In this document: positions 17,074 through 25,352 of the stretch, piece after piece
Position numbering within the stretch: the first letter of the stretch is position 1
Layout: every line of letters begins with the position of its first letter
Origin: Natronorubrum halophilum
GTDB taxonomy: Archaea > Halobacteriota > Halobacteria > Halobacteriales > Natrialbaceae
NCBI RefSeq assembly: GCF_003670115.1
Contig: NZ_QQTY01000001.1
Location: forward strand, 682,001-746,000
Direction: 5' to 3'
Length of the DNA stretch: 64,000 bases
Translations under genes and position numbers: made by a program
Notes under the pieces: generated by a model
Databases searched by the model: none
What the model was told of the DNA's origin: nothing
What the model saw: only the letters and a program-made list of their open reading frames with translations

Positions 17074-18291
17074 TCAGTCGGGACGAGCGGCTTCGACCGT
17101 CGACTCGACCGAGACGATCGCGGGTACGTCCGAGCCTTCGCGTTCGTCGCTCCCCTCCTTCTCCCGATCGTTACCCACGGCCTCGTGATCGCTGTCGGCC
17201 CCGTCCTCGGTCTCGAGAGCGATCTTCGCACCGAACTCGGCGAGCAACGCACGGCTCGCCACGACGTGGTCCGTGACGGCGGGTACCCGAACGCGTCCGC
17301 CGGCGAGCGCGAGAAAGACGAGTAGCTGATCCGCCATGTGTCGATCGACCGGCGGTGATCGGTCGTCTTCACCACCCCGCTCGAGAAAGTGGTTCGCCGC
17401 ATCGGCGGCCTCCTCGCCGACGCGCTCGGCCGGCTTGCCTCGCTCGCCGAGGGCGGAAAAGCCCGCGACTCCCGTCCCGTGATCGAGTCGGAGGACGATC
17501 GCCGAGCCGGGGGACGGACTCGCCGCAGTCGTCTCGCAGCGCTCGATAACCTCGAGCACCGTCCCAGATTCGCTTCCGATTTCGGCGCGCTCGAGCGCCA
17601 GCCGTTCGAGCGCGCCCTCGACCTGCCGAAACGCCACGTCGCTGTCCGCGAGCGAGGCGGACTCCGTCGAGTAGAGTCGGACGCCGTGGAGCGGACCGCG
17701 CTCTACGAGGTCGATCGACTCGGGTTCCGAGGGGGCGAGGTGCAGCGTCGCACGGCCGCCCCCGTCGGGGTAGAATCCGCGGCGGTCGACCGCACAGGTC
17801 GCCGCCAGTCCGAACCGGCGGAGCAGCGGGAGTTTGACGCGGCGAACGTACTCGAGCGGCGGCGACCAGGCGACGTCCGTTCCGCCGGTAACCGTCACCG
17901 AGAGCCGGGACTCGAGCACCGACGCGAGCGGCAAGAGCGCGTCGAACAGCAGCGTCACGCTGCCGGCGGTTCCGATATCGACCTCGTACCTCCCGCCGGC
18001 GAGGCGGCCACGTCCCTGACCGCTCCAGCCGATCGCCCCCTCGCTGGACTCGAGGGAGGGATCGAACTCGATCGTCTCGGATCCGAGTTCGGCCCCCTCG
18101 ACATCGGCGTCGCAGAGGTCGGCCATCGTCTCGAGCACCGCGAGGTGCTGGTGTCGAAGGCCGGGTGTGGAACGATTCCCGCGGACGTTCTCGATGCGGA
18201 CGGGTTCGTTCTCCAGTACCGACAGGGTGAGCGCGCTCCGGAGGTACTGTCCGCCCGCGTTCGCGCCGTCGAGTTCGTGCGCGGTAACCAT
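17074..18291 (-). CDS. rtcA: RNA 3'-terminal phosphate cyclase
   Basis: A 405-residue RtcA-type enzyme that converts RNA 3'-phosphate to a 2',3'-cyclic phosphate via an adenylated histidine. Family marks are LDGANAGGQYLRSALTLS at the N-terminus, VRGNRSTPGLRHQHL, the signature GFYPDGGGRATL near residue 175, and DRHMADQLLVFLALAGG with the catalytic histidine near 318. The final 45 residues are a highly charged acidic tail that goes beyond the usual length of about 340-360. Upstream is an AT-rich stretch (about 18437-18520) that also flanks the stop of the next gene. Confidence 0.9.
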   Translation of the reverse strand: MVTAHELDGANAGGQYLRSALTLSVLENEPVRIENVRGNRSTPGLRHQHLAVLETMADLCDADVEGAELGSETIEFDPSLESSEGAIGWSGQGRGRLAGGRYEVDIGTAGSVTLLFDALLPLASVLESRLSVTVTGGTDVAWSPPLEYVRRVKLPLLRRFGLAATCAVDRRGFYPDGGGRATLHLAPSEPESIDLVERGPLHGVRLYSTESASLADSDVAFRQVEGALERLALERAEIGSESGTVLEVIERCETTAASPSPGSAIVLRLDHGTGVAGFSALGERGKPAERVGEEAADAANHFLERGGEDDRSPPVDRHMADQLLVFLALAGGRVRVPAVTDHVVASRALLAEFGAKIALETEDGADSDHEAVGNDREKEGSDEREGSDVPAIVSVESTVEAARPD

Positions 18292-18513
18292 GAGCGTGAG
18301 TGGGATTTAGGCCTCGAGCGCCGTACCTGTGATGGTACGAGGCGCGTCGATTACGTGCCGTCGTCGGTTCCGGAACCGGACGAGGGCGGCGAACAAAACA
18401 ACCGTTCGACGGAACGTTCGGAGAGAGATCCGTTCGAACGTGATACAATCAAGACTATAAATATGATTAGAAGTAAAGTTAGAATTGGTTTTTATATTCT
18501 GGAATGAATAATA

Positions 18514-20142
18514 TTAACTGAATCGATACGTCCGATACCGCCGGACAGTGACCCGATATGCCGCCGCCGAAACGACGGCGGCGACGAGTATCGCGAGGCC
18601 GAGGAAGCCGATTCGGACGGTCGCGACCGACACTCCGACCGTCGCGACGCGCTTGTACACCGCCGAAACGTTCCCCACGAACGCCGGGGAGACGACGATC
18701 GTCACGCCCGCGAAGAGCCCACCCAGTCGGAGAAACGACCCTCGACCCATCTGCGCGTACACCGGCGTGTCGGTGAAGAAAAACGGCACGGGAACGAGTT
18801 CATCGCGGTCGACGTCCAACTCGACAGCGAGAACGACCGCCGTGGTACAGACGCAGACTGCAACACCGAAGAGCACGAGCGCCGTCGTCTCCACGATGCT
18901 GGCGGGGCTCGCGACGCCGATCGGAGCGACGACGACCGTGACGAGCGGAACGCCGACGGCGGTCGCCGCCAAGACGTGACCGCCCACGAACTGCGGTCCG
19001 CCAACCGTCGTCAGGAGCATCGGCAGGGTTCGGTAGTGGACGCCGACCGGTTCGGAACCGACGCCGACGCCGGCCGCGAGTCCGAGAGCGAACGCGAACA
19101 GTAACAACAGCGGCACGCCGACGATGCTGAACACCGGAAGCACGACGAACACGACGAACACGAGAACGTATGCCGTAGACAGCAGCCCCCGTGGAACGCG
19201 GCGTTCGACGAGCAATCGTCCCCGAGCGACGGTGAGCGTCGGCTCCGAGACGCGACCCTCGAGCATCCGTTCTAGCGGACCCGTTCCGACGAAAGAGTGT
19301 GAACCGGACGTTCGGGTCGAACTGGCCGACTCGCGTTCCCAGACTCGCCGGGCGAGGACCGTACCGGTGGCCACGAGAGCCGGTATCGCGAGCGAGAGGA
19401 CGCCGAACGTTGCCAGCGCGCGGCGGGCTTCGACGTCGATCCGATCCCCCGCACCCAAAAACGCGAGATCGACGAGCCACGCCGGCGACGGGAGGTCGTC
19501 CCACGCGTCCAGCGCGACGACCGACACCACGCGGTCTCCGAGGAGGATCACCGTGACGACGAGCGCCGTCCAGCCGAATACGAACAGCACGTCCCTGTAG
19601 AACCGACCGCGAGCGATCCGCATGCCGACGAGCTGGACGGCGAGCCTGCCTGCAACGCCGATCCCGACGGCGAACGCCGACGCCCACGCGACTGCGACGA
19701 TGATCGTGATCGCGGCTGCTGGCGATCCGATTCCGAGCGCAACCCCGACCGCGACGGCGATCGCGGGCACGGCGAGGACGGCCGCGACTCGAGCGAACAC
19801 GAACAGGTGCAGTCCCAGAGCCGCCGTGGGTGCCGTGACGGTCGTCAGGAGCATATCGCTGTGCAGTTGCTCGAATCGAGCGTGCGTCAGCGCCGAACTT
19901 CGCAAGACGACGCCGACGAACGCAGCAACGACGAGTCCCGTCACCTCGGCCGCGCCCGTTTCCGTTCCCGTCGACGCGAGGTCGCGCCCGATCGAGTAGG
20001 CGACCGCACCGAGTGCGATCCCGACGAGTCCCGCGACGAGTCGGAGCCACCTTCGAGGCCACGATCGATCGAGTTCGCGGCGGTGGCGAATCCACTCGAT
20101 TCGCGCGATACGCACGCTGTCTCGGAGTTTCGCTCCGTTCAT
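18514..20142 (-). CDS. Polytopic membrane protein, ABC-2 permease-like
   Basis: A 542-residue protein with about twelve hydrophobic segments and an N-terminal cytoplasmic stretch (MNGAKLRDSVRIARIEWIRHRRELDRSW) like that of ABC-2 type exporter permeases. A long soluble loop lies in the middle (about residues 265-310: RRVWERESASSTRTSGSHSF). No ATP-binding subunit lies next to it, so an ABC role remains inferred. The start ATG at 20142 is preferred over one 16 codons upstream because the intervening sequence contains a perfect inverted repeat and begins at the likely transcription start. Confidence 0.68.
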   Translation of the reverse strand: MNGAKLRDSVRIARIEWIRHRRELDRSWPRRWLRLVAGLVGIALGAVAYSIGRDLASTGTETGAAEVTGLVVAAFVGVVLRSSALTHARFEQLHSDMLLTTVTAPTAALGLHLFVFARVAAVLAVPAIAVAVGVALGIGSPAAAITIIVAVAWASAFAVGIGVAGRLAVQLVGMRIARGRFYRDVLFVFGWTALVVTVILLGDRVVSVVALDAWDDLPSPAWLVDLAFLGAGDRIDVEARRALATFGVLSLAIPALVATGTVLARRVWERESASSTRTSGSHSFVGTGPLERMLEGRVSEPTLTVARGRLLVERRVPRGLLSTAYVLVFVVFVVLPVFSIVGVPLLLLFAFALGLAAGVGVGSEPVGVHYRTLPMLLTTVGGPQFVGGHVLAATAVGVPLVTVVVAPIGVASPASIVETTALVLFGVAVCVCTTAVVLAVELDVDRDELVPVPFFFTDTPVYAQMGRGSFLRLGGLFAGVTIVVSPAFVGNVSAVYKRVATVGVSVATVRIGFLGLAILVAAVVSAAAYRVTVRRYRTYRFS

Positions 20143-20522
20143 GTGTGATTGGAGACGGACGGCGTGATCGAGCCGTCCGTTGATTATCAACTGAAACCGT
20201 CCCGTAATATTTGTTTTCCATCAGTCGGAGTAGAAACCATTAGGATAATCGAGAGGAGGCGCGGGTATCGAGCGACGGGGAACTGAGAGGCGCTGTGGCC
20301 CTATCGTTACGATCGATCTCGCGAGTCGCACGAGCCAGTCTCCGGACGTCCGCGGCACGGTCGGCCCCAACACGCCACGCTATCAGCCCCGGCCCGTCAC
20401 GCTCCTCGAGACGGATCAGTCGTCTCGAGTGTCAGGGAGAACTGGCGTAAAACAGACGTACAGGACCGATGGCAGCCGTTGCAGGCCAGCAGGTTACAAC
20501 GACTGGACGCCAGAGTGTGACC
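20143..20522. other. Spacer between two divergent membrane-protein genes
   Basis: A 380-base divergent spacer. It holds the inverted repeat at 20155-20180, a TATA-like box (minus strand, 20204-20213), and otherwise GC-rich sequence without a convincing gene. Confidence 0.6.
20155..20180. promoter_or_regulatory. Perfect 9-bp inverted repeat in the leader of the ABC-2-like gene
   Basis: Arms acggacggc (20155-20163) and gccgtccgt (20172-20180) are perfect complements separated by 8 bases. It lies 13 bases before the ATG at 20142 and just downstream of the start point predicted from the TATA-like box at 20204-20213. It could be an operator or an RNA hairpin over the ribosome entry site. Confidence 0.6.
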
Positions 20523-20753
20523 ATGAACCAACTCAGTGATCGGCTCCTCATCCTCGTCATCGCAGCGACCGGATTCCTGGTGTTGGTCGCCGGCTGGGCG
20601 GGCGGCCTCGTCGAAGCGGAGGCACCGATCGGGTGGGAACTCGCGCTGATCGGCGGGCTCATCCTCCTCGTCCTCGTCGTCCTGATCGGCTTCTGGACGG
20701 AGTTCAGCCTGGTCGATCGGGATCGAGAGCAGAATCAGGATCGGCCGAATTGA
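20523..20753 (+). CDS. Small two-helix membrane protein, function unknown
   Basis: A 76-residue protein with two hydrophobic helices (about residues 7-27 and 36-56) joined by a short acidic loop (EAEAPIGW). It ends with a charged tail VDRDREQNQDRPN. No family is recognisable. The methionine of MNQLSDRLL is chosen; 18 further codons upstream are open but not hydrophobic or otherwise informative. It converges with mutL 34 bases downstream. Confidence 0.6.
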   Translation: MNQLSDRLLILVIAATGFLVLVAGWAGGLVEAEAPIGWELALIGGLILLVLVVLIGFWTEFSLVDRDREQNQDRPN

Positions 20754-20787
20754 CCCGAATCGAACGCCGAGATCGGTCGAAACGCCC

Positions 20788-22989
20788 TCAGCCGTGGTGG
20801 CCGGGATAGTCGCGTTCGAACCGGTCCTCGATCTCGGTCTCGTCGAAGCGAACGATCACTGGTCGGCCGTGCGGGCAGGCGTAGGGATTTTCGCAGTCGT
20901 CCAGTGCGGCGAGCAGGTCGACCACCGTTCCCTCCGTCAGCGACGTGTTCCCCGTAATCGACGGATAACACGCCAGATCGCCGAGGAACTCGTCGGCCAG
21001 CGCGTCGACCGTCTCGGCACCCGACTCCCGGTCGCCGTCGACGAACGAGGCGAGAACGTCGCGCAGGCGTTCGGGCTCGAGCGTCTTCTCCAACACCGCC
21101 GGGACGGTCGTCACGGAGACCGTCCGGTCGCCGGTTCGGTCGGCGTAGAAGCCGAGCCTCGAGAGCGCCTCGCGGTAGCTCTCGAAGGCCGCCGCCTCGG
21201 CGGCCGTCAGCTCGAGTTCGACGGGCGAGGCCAGCGCCTGGGCGGCGGGATCGTCCGCGAACGCTTCCGTGAGGCGTTCGTAGTTCACCCGTTCGTCGGC
21301 GGCGTGCTGGTCGATCAGAACGAGCCCGTCGGGTGCCTCACAGACGAGGTAGGTATCCGTGTACTGGCCGAGCACGCGTAACGGCGGCAGCGAGTCGAAC
21401 TCGGTGCCGTCTCCCGTTGCGGTCTCGCCCGCGAGCGTCCGCTGTTCGGTTGCGGCGTCGAACTTGCGTTCAGGTTCGCGGTCGTGGCTCGAGTCAGCCG
21501 AGGCACTGGTACCCGAGTCCGTCGCCGTCCCAGGGATCGAGTCGGGCGAAACGCTGACACTCGAGTCCGATGACGCGTTGGCGTTCGGCTCCGACGGTGT
21601 GCCGGTTCCCGAATCGGCTGCGGAGGGAGAGTCAGGTTCCGCCAGCCCGCCGGTTCCAGCGCCGGCTGGCGACTGAGGATCCGGCGATCCGCTTCCCGTC
21701 GCCTCGTCGCTCGAGTCATCGCCGCGGTTCCGCGGGTTCGAGGGGGAGCGTACCGAGTCGGCTCTTCCCCGAGAGTCCGCGGTCGTCCCCTCCGCAGCCG
21801 TTTCATCGGTCGTCGACGACGGCTCATCGTCGTCAGATGACGCGCTATCCTCGGCGGACTCGTGTCCCGTGACTCGAGCGGTTCCGGGCTCGAGACGCGC
21901 CTCGTCGGGAGCCGACCGACCGCGGGGGGCCCGCGAGCGGAGGAGTCCGTGCTCGAGCAGCGCGGACTCCGCGGCGGCGTCGACCTGCCGGCGGACGGCG
22001 TCGTCGTCGTCGAAGCGCACCTCCCGTTTTCGGGGGTGGACGTTCACGTCGACGGCGTCGCCTGGCGCTTCGAGAAAGAGGGTGACGAAGGGGTAGCGGT
22101 CGCCGCCGAGCTGGGTGCCGTAGGCCCCCATGATTCCCTCGCGGATGGCGTCAGCCGTCACCGCGCGGCCGTTCACGTAGGTGGCGAGGTACTCCCGACT
22201 CGAGCGGTTGGTTTCGGGGTGGGAGACGAGTCCGGAGACGCTCTCGAGGGGACCGGGCGGGAGGTCGTCCGCACCGACGTCGACGGGAATCATCGCGGCG
22301 GCGACCTCCCGGCCGTACACGGCGAGGACGGCGGCCTGTAGATCATCCTGTCCCGTCGTCGCGAACACCTCGCGGCCGTCGTGGGTAAGCGAGACGGCGA
22401 CGTCCGGGTTCGCGAGCGCGTAGCGCGTCACGATGCGGTTGACGTGGGCGAACTCCGTCGCCGTCGTCTTGAGGAATTTGCGTCGCGCCGGCGTGTTGTA
22501 AAAGAGGTCGTCGACCTCGACGATCGTCCCCGCGGGACAGCCCGTGGGCTCGACGGTCGTCACCTCGCCGCCCTCGTAGACGAGTTTCGTCCCCGCACCG
22601 TCGGTAGCAGCGTCTCGCGGGCGCGACTCGATCGTCAGCCGCGAGACCGAGCCGATGGTGTGCAGCGCCTCACCCCGGAAGCCGAGCGTCGCGACGCCGG
22701 ACTCCAGATCCTCGAGACCCTGAATCTTGCTCGTCGTGTGCTGGCGAACGGCAGCACGGACGTCAGACTCGGACATGCCGTCGCCGTCGTCCGCGACCCG
22801 GATCAGTTCGGTGCCGCCCTCCTCGATGGCGATGTCGACGGTTTCGGCGTCGGCGTCGAGGCTGTTCTCGAGGAGTTCTTTGACCGCGCTGGCGGGGCGT
22901 TCGACGACCTCGCCGGCGGCGATTCGGGCGACGGTATCCTCGTCTAGCTGGCGGATGTCGGTGTCCTGTGATGGGTGGGTGTCGGTCAT
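20788..22989 (-). CDS. mutL: DNA mismatch repair protein MutL, endonuclease type
   Basis: A 733-residue MutL. The N-terminal GHKL ATPase shows IRQLDEDTVARIAAGEVVER, DDGDGM, TLGFRGEALHTI and a KFLKTTATEF motif. Between about residues 345 and 515 lies a long serine/glycine/acidic linker. The C-terminal dimer domain contains DQHAADERVNYE near residue 580, which fits the DQHA(x)2E(x)4E endonuclease motif, and CPHGRPVIVRF near the end, the second nuclease-associated motif. So it should nick DNA itself, as expected where MutH is absent. mutS lies upstream on the same strand, separated by two metabolic genes. Confidence 0.96.
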   Translation of the reverse strand: MTDTHPSQDTDIRQLDEDTVARIAAGEVVERPASAVKELLENSLDADAETVDIAIEEGGTELIRVADDGDGMSESDVRAAVRQHTTSKIQGLEDLESGVATLGFRGEALHTIGSVSRLTIESRPRDAATDGAGTKLVYEGGEVTTVEPTGCPAGTIVEVDDLFYNTPARRKFLKTTATEFAHVNRIVTRYALANPDVAVSLTHDGREVFATTGQDDLQAAVLAVYGREVAAAMIPVDVGADDLPPGPLESVSGLVSHPETNRSSREYLATYVNGRAVTADAIREGIMGAYGTQLGGDRYPFVTLFLEAPGDAVDVNVHPRKREVRFDDDDAVRRQVDAAAESALLEHGLLRSRAPRGRSAPDEARLEPGTARVTGHESAEDSASSDDDEPSSTTDETAAEGTTADSRGRADSVRSPSNPRNRGDDSSDEATGSGSPDPQSPAGAGTGGLAEPDSPSAADSGTGTPSEPNANASSDSSVSVSPDSIPGTATDSGTSASADSSHDREPERKFDAATEQRTLAGETATGDGTEFDSLPPLRVLGQYTDTYLVCEAPDGLVLIDQHAADERVNYERLTEAFADDPAAQALASPVELELTAAEAAAFESYREALSRLGFYADRTGDRTVSVTTVPAVLEKTLEPERLRDVLASFVDGDRESGAETVDALADEFLGDLACYPSITGNTSLTEGTVVDLLAALDDCENPYACPHGRPVIVRFDETEIEDRFERDYPGHHG

Positions 22990-23248
22990 AGCTCCGTCTG
23001 CCGGCGCTCGTACTCGTCGGACTCGAGAGTCGAGCCCGCACGGTTAACCCGTAACGGATCGCACTCGATTCCGTTCGCTCGGCTCATGGATTGTACTCGT
23101 ACTCGAGCGTGGTTAAGCTGTGGGTTGGTGACCGATCCGGCCGACGCGGCCGCTCGAGCGCGCCGGCAGCCGTCGGTTCGTCGACGGCCCGTCGGCGCGG
23201 ATACGGCTTCACCGCGCGCGCCATCGATCGTCGACGGCCGGCCGCGTG

Positions 23249-24145
23249 TTAACGTGAGGACTCGAGCAAGCCGTCTACGCCGGACGCGATCGATTCCCGG
23301 CCGTCCTCGCCGACCTCGACGAGCGGCGGTCGGACGGCGTCCGAGGGGATCACGTCGCGATACTCGAGGGCGGCCTTCGTCGCCGGTGCAAAGCCGTCGT
23401 TCGCGCAGGATTCGAACAGCGGGACGATGGCGTCCTGTACGGTCTCGCCGCGGTCGCCGTCGGCAGTGTCGTACAGTTCGGCGTACCGCTCGGGAGCGGC
23501 GTTCGACAGCGCGTTCACGCCGCCGTCGGCACCCATCCGGAGCGCCGGCAGGAGCAACGCGTCGTACCCCTGCAACGTGAGGAAGTCGTCGGGCGTCCGT
23601 CGCATGACCGACAGGAAGTACTCGAGGTCGCCGCTCGAGTCCTTCAGCCCGATCACGTTGTCGTGGGCGGCGACGGCCGCGAGGGTTTCGGGCTCGAGTC
23701 GCCCGCCGGTACAGACCGGGATGTTGTAGAGGAGGAGGGGCAGCGGCGACCGGTCGGCGACCCGTTCGACGAAGCGCTGGTTGCCTTCGGGGGCGTTGGC
23801 CGCGTGGAAGTACGGCGGCGTGATGACCGCGGCGTCAGCACCGGTTTCGGCCGCCGTTTCCGTGTGGGCAACCGCGTCGTGGACGCTCGTCGCCGCCGCG
23901 CCCGCGAGGACGGGGACGCGACCGCTGACGTGTTCGACCGCGAGTTCGACGACGCGGGCGTGCTCCTCGCGCGAGAGGCTGGCGAACTCGCCCGTCGTTC
24001 CGCAGGGAAAGACCGCGTCGATGCCGCCCTCGAGGAGGTGGCCGAGGAGCGTCGCGAATGCGTCGTCGTCGACGTCACCCGAGTCGGGGTCGAAGGGGGT
24101 GACGAGCGGACAGGTGATTCCCTGGAGTTCCTGGTGGAGCGTCAT
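23249..24145 (-). CDS. DHDPS/N-acetylneuraminate-lyase family aldolase (candidate KDG/KDPG aldolase)
   Basis: A 298-residue class I aldolase of the DapA superfamily. Present are VTPFDPDSGDVDDDAF, CGTTGEFASLS near residue 50, the catalytic tyrosine in LLLYNIPVCTGG (about 139), and the Schiff-base lysine in VIGLKDSSGDLEY (about 167). The family includes dihydrodipicolinate synthase, KDG aldolase and sialic-acid lyase; the dapA substrate arginine is not obvious, so a sugar-acid aldolase is more likely (inference). It lies downstream of an SDR gene and a KDG kinase gene is elsewhere in the window, which fits sugar-acid catabolism. Confidence 0.8.
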   Translation of the reverse strand: MTLHQELQGITCPLVTPFDPDSGDVDDDAFATLLGHLLEGGIDAVFPCGTTGEFASLSREEHARVVELAVEHVSGRVPVLAGAAATSVHDAVAHTETAAETGADAAVITPPYFHAANAPEGNQRFVERVADRSPLPLLLYNIPVCTGGRLEPETLAAVAAHDNVIGLKDSSGDLEYFLSVMRRTPDDFLTLQGYDALLLPALRMGADGGVNALSNAAPERYAELYDTADGDRGETVQDAIVPLFESCANDGFAPATKAALEYRDVIPSDAVRPPLVEVGEDGRESIASGVDGLLESSR

Positions 24146-24500
24146 ACGTTGTCATTCCGCGGCGACTGCAAAAACGTACCTGCTCCGGTGACTCGCCCGT
24201 CATCGGAAGCGTTGCAGCGACGGGTGCCGTCGGTGTCGGAATAGCAAGTGTACCGAGTATCGAAGTAGCGAGTCTCCCGAGTATCGAAGTAGCGAGTGTA
24301 CCAAGGCGAGTTCGCTGCGCACGTAGACACGACGACTCCACGTCCTCCCCAGCCGACTCGCTCGTTCACGAGTTCACTCGCTCGTCCCTCACGCGACTGT
24401 AGAGCGCGGATTCGCTATTCGCTCACCGCGCTCCAGCGCGCGCCACCGCGAGACGGCGTCCGGGCCGTGCCGTCAGTCGTGGGCAACCGAACGAGTCGCG
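24146..24500. other. Spacer between the aldolase and SDR genes
   Basis: 355 bases. It contains a degenerate 24-base tandem repeat (24229-24297). The rest is GC-rich with repeated tcgctcg-like runs and no supported gene. A continuous open frame on the minus strand merely translates the repeat. Confidence 0.6.
24229..24297. repeat. Short tandem repeat with 24-base period
   Basis: Two identical 21-base blocks (24253-24273 and 24277-24297, each containing gagtatcgaagtagcgagt) are spaced at a 24-base period, preceded by a third degenerate copy at about 24229-24249. Confidence 0.75.
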
Positions 24501-25298
24501 TTACTCGAGCCCCAGATCCTGCGACAGCGAGTTTCCGGCGCGCGGAACGCCCTTGACGGTCACCGTCTCGCCGTTCATGAACGAGGCGGCGGGACTCGAG
24601 AGGAACTGGGCGACGTCGGCGATCTCTTCTGCGTGTCCGATGCGGCGGTCGGTCTTCTCGCGGGGCGGCATGGCCTCGCTGTCGATGCCGAGCGTCTCGG
24701 CGACGCCGGGCGTCTGGACGAGGCCGGGGGCGATACAGTTGACGCGGATGCCGTCGTCGGCCCACTCGACGGCGAGCGTCTCGGTGAGGCGGATGATCGC
24801 CGCCTTCGACGCGCCGTAGTGGCTCTCGCCGGGCGCGGCGTGTTGGCCGTTGACCGAAGAGAGGTTGATGATGACGCCGCCGTCGCCCTCGCGCATGACC
24901 TCGCCGGCGAGTTGGGTGCAGTGGACCGTACTGGTGAGGTTGAGGTCGACGATGGTTTCCCAGCCGTTGGCCGAGATGTCCTCGAAGTTCGCGACGAACT
25001 CGCCGCCGGCGTTGTTGACCAGAATGTCGATATCGCCGAACTCCGCGACGGTTTCGTCGACGAGGTTCTGGACCTGCTCGCGCTCGCGAACGTTGCATTC
25101 GACGGCGAGCGCGTCGCCCGCGTCTTCGGCCCCGTCGATCCCGTCGGCGACCGGCCCGACGCGGTCCATCGACCGCGAACAGATCGCGACGTTCGCGCCG
25201 CTCGCGGCGAGCGTCTCCGCGATCGCCTGCCCGATTCCCTGGCTCGCGCCGGTGACGATCGCCGTTTTGTCCGAAACGTCGAAATCCGGTTCGTGCAT
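24501..25298 (-). CDS. Short-chain dehydrogenase/reductase (SDR)
   Basis: A 265-residue classical SDR. The cofactor motif is TGASQGIG near residue 17, then DILVNNAGGEF near 92, the catalytic serine at NLSSVNG near 145, and YGASKAA (Y-x-x-x-K) near 160. IRVNCIAPGLVQTPG follows. CSRSMDRV after beta2 suggests NADP preference (inference). Substrate unknown; the adjacent aldolase-family gene on the same strand hints at a sugar or sugar-acid, but the 355-base spacer argues for separate promoters. Confidence 0.88.
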   Translation of the reverse strand: MHEPDFDVSDKTAIVTGASQGIGQAIAETLAASGANVAICSRSMDRVGPVADGIDGAEDAGDALAVECNVREREQVQNLVDETVAEFGDIDILVNNAGGEFVANFEDISANGWETIVDLNLTSTVHCTQLAGEVMREGDGGVIINLSSVNGQHAAPGESHYGASKAAIIRLTETLAVEWADDGIRVNCIAPGLVQTPGVAETLGIDSEAMPPREKTDRRIGHAEEIADVAQFLSSPAASFMNGETVTVKGVPRAGNSLSQDLGLE

Positions 25299-25352
25299 CG
25301 TGTTCTCTTGCCTCCCACCGAGGCATAGTATTTCCGATACGACAGGCTCGTC

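Noticed and set aside
24229-24297. CRISPR-like array
   Set aside because: Repeats are only 21 bases with 3-base gaps, so there are no spacers. No cas genes are present in the window.
24142-24369. A small protein with a repeated RYFDTR motif
   Set aside because: The peptide repeat merely translates the 24-base DNA repeat. There is no promoter or conservation evidence.
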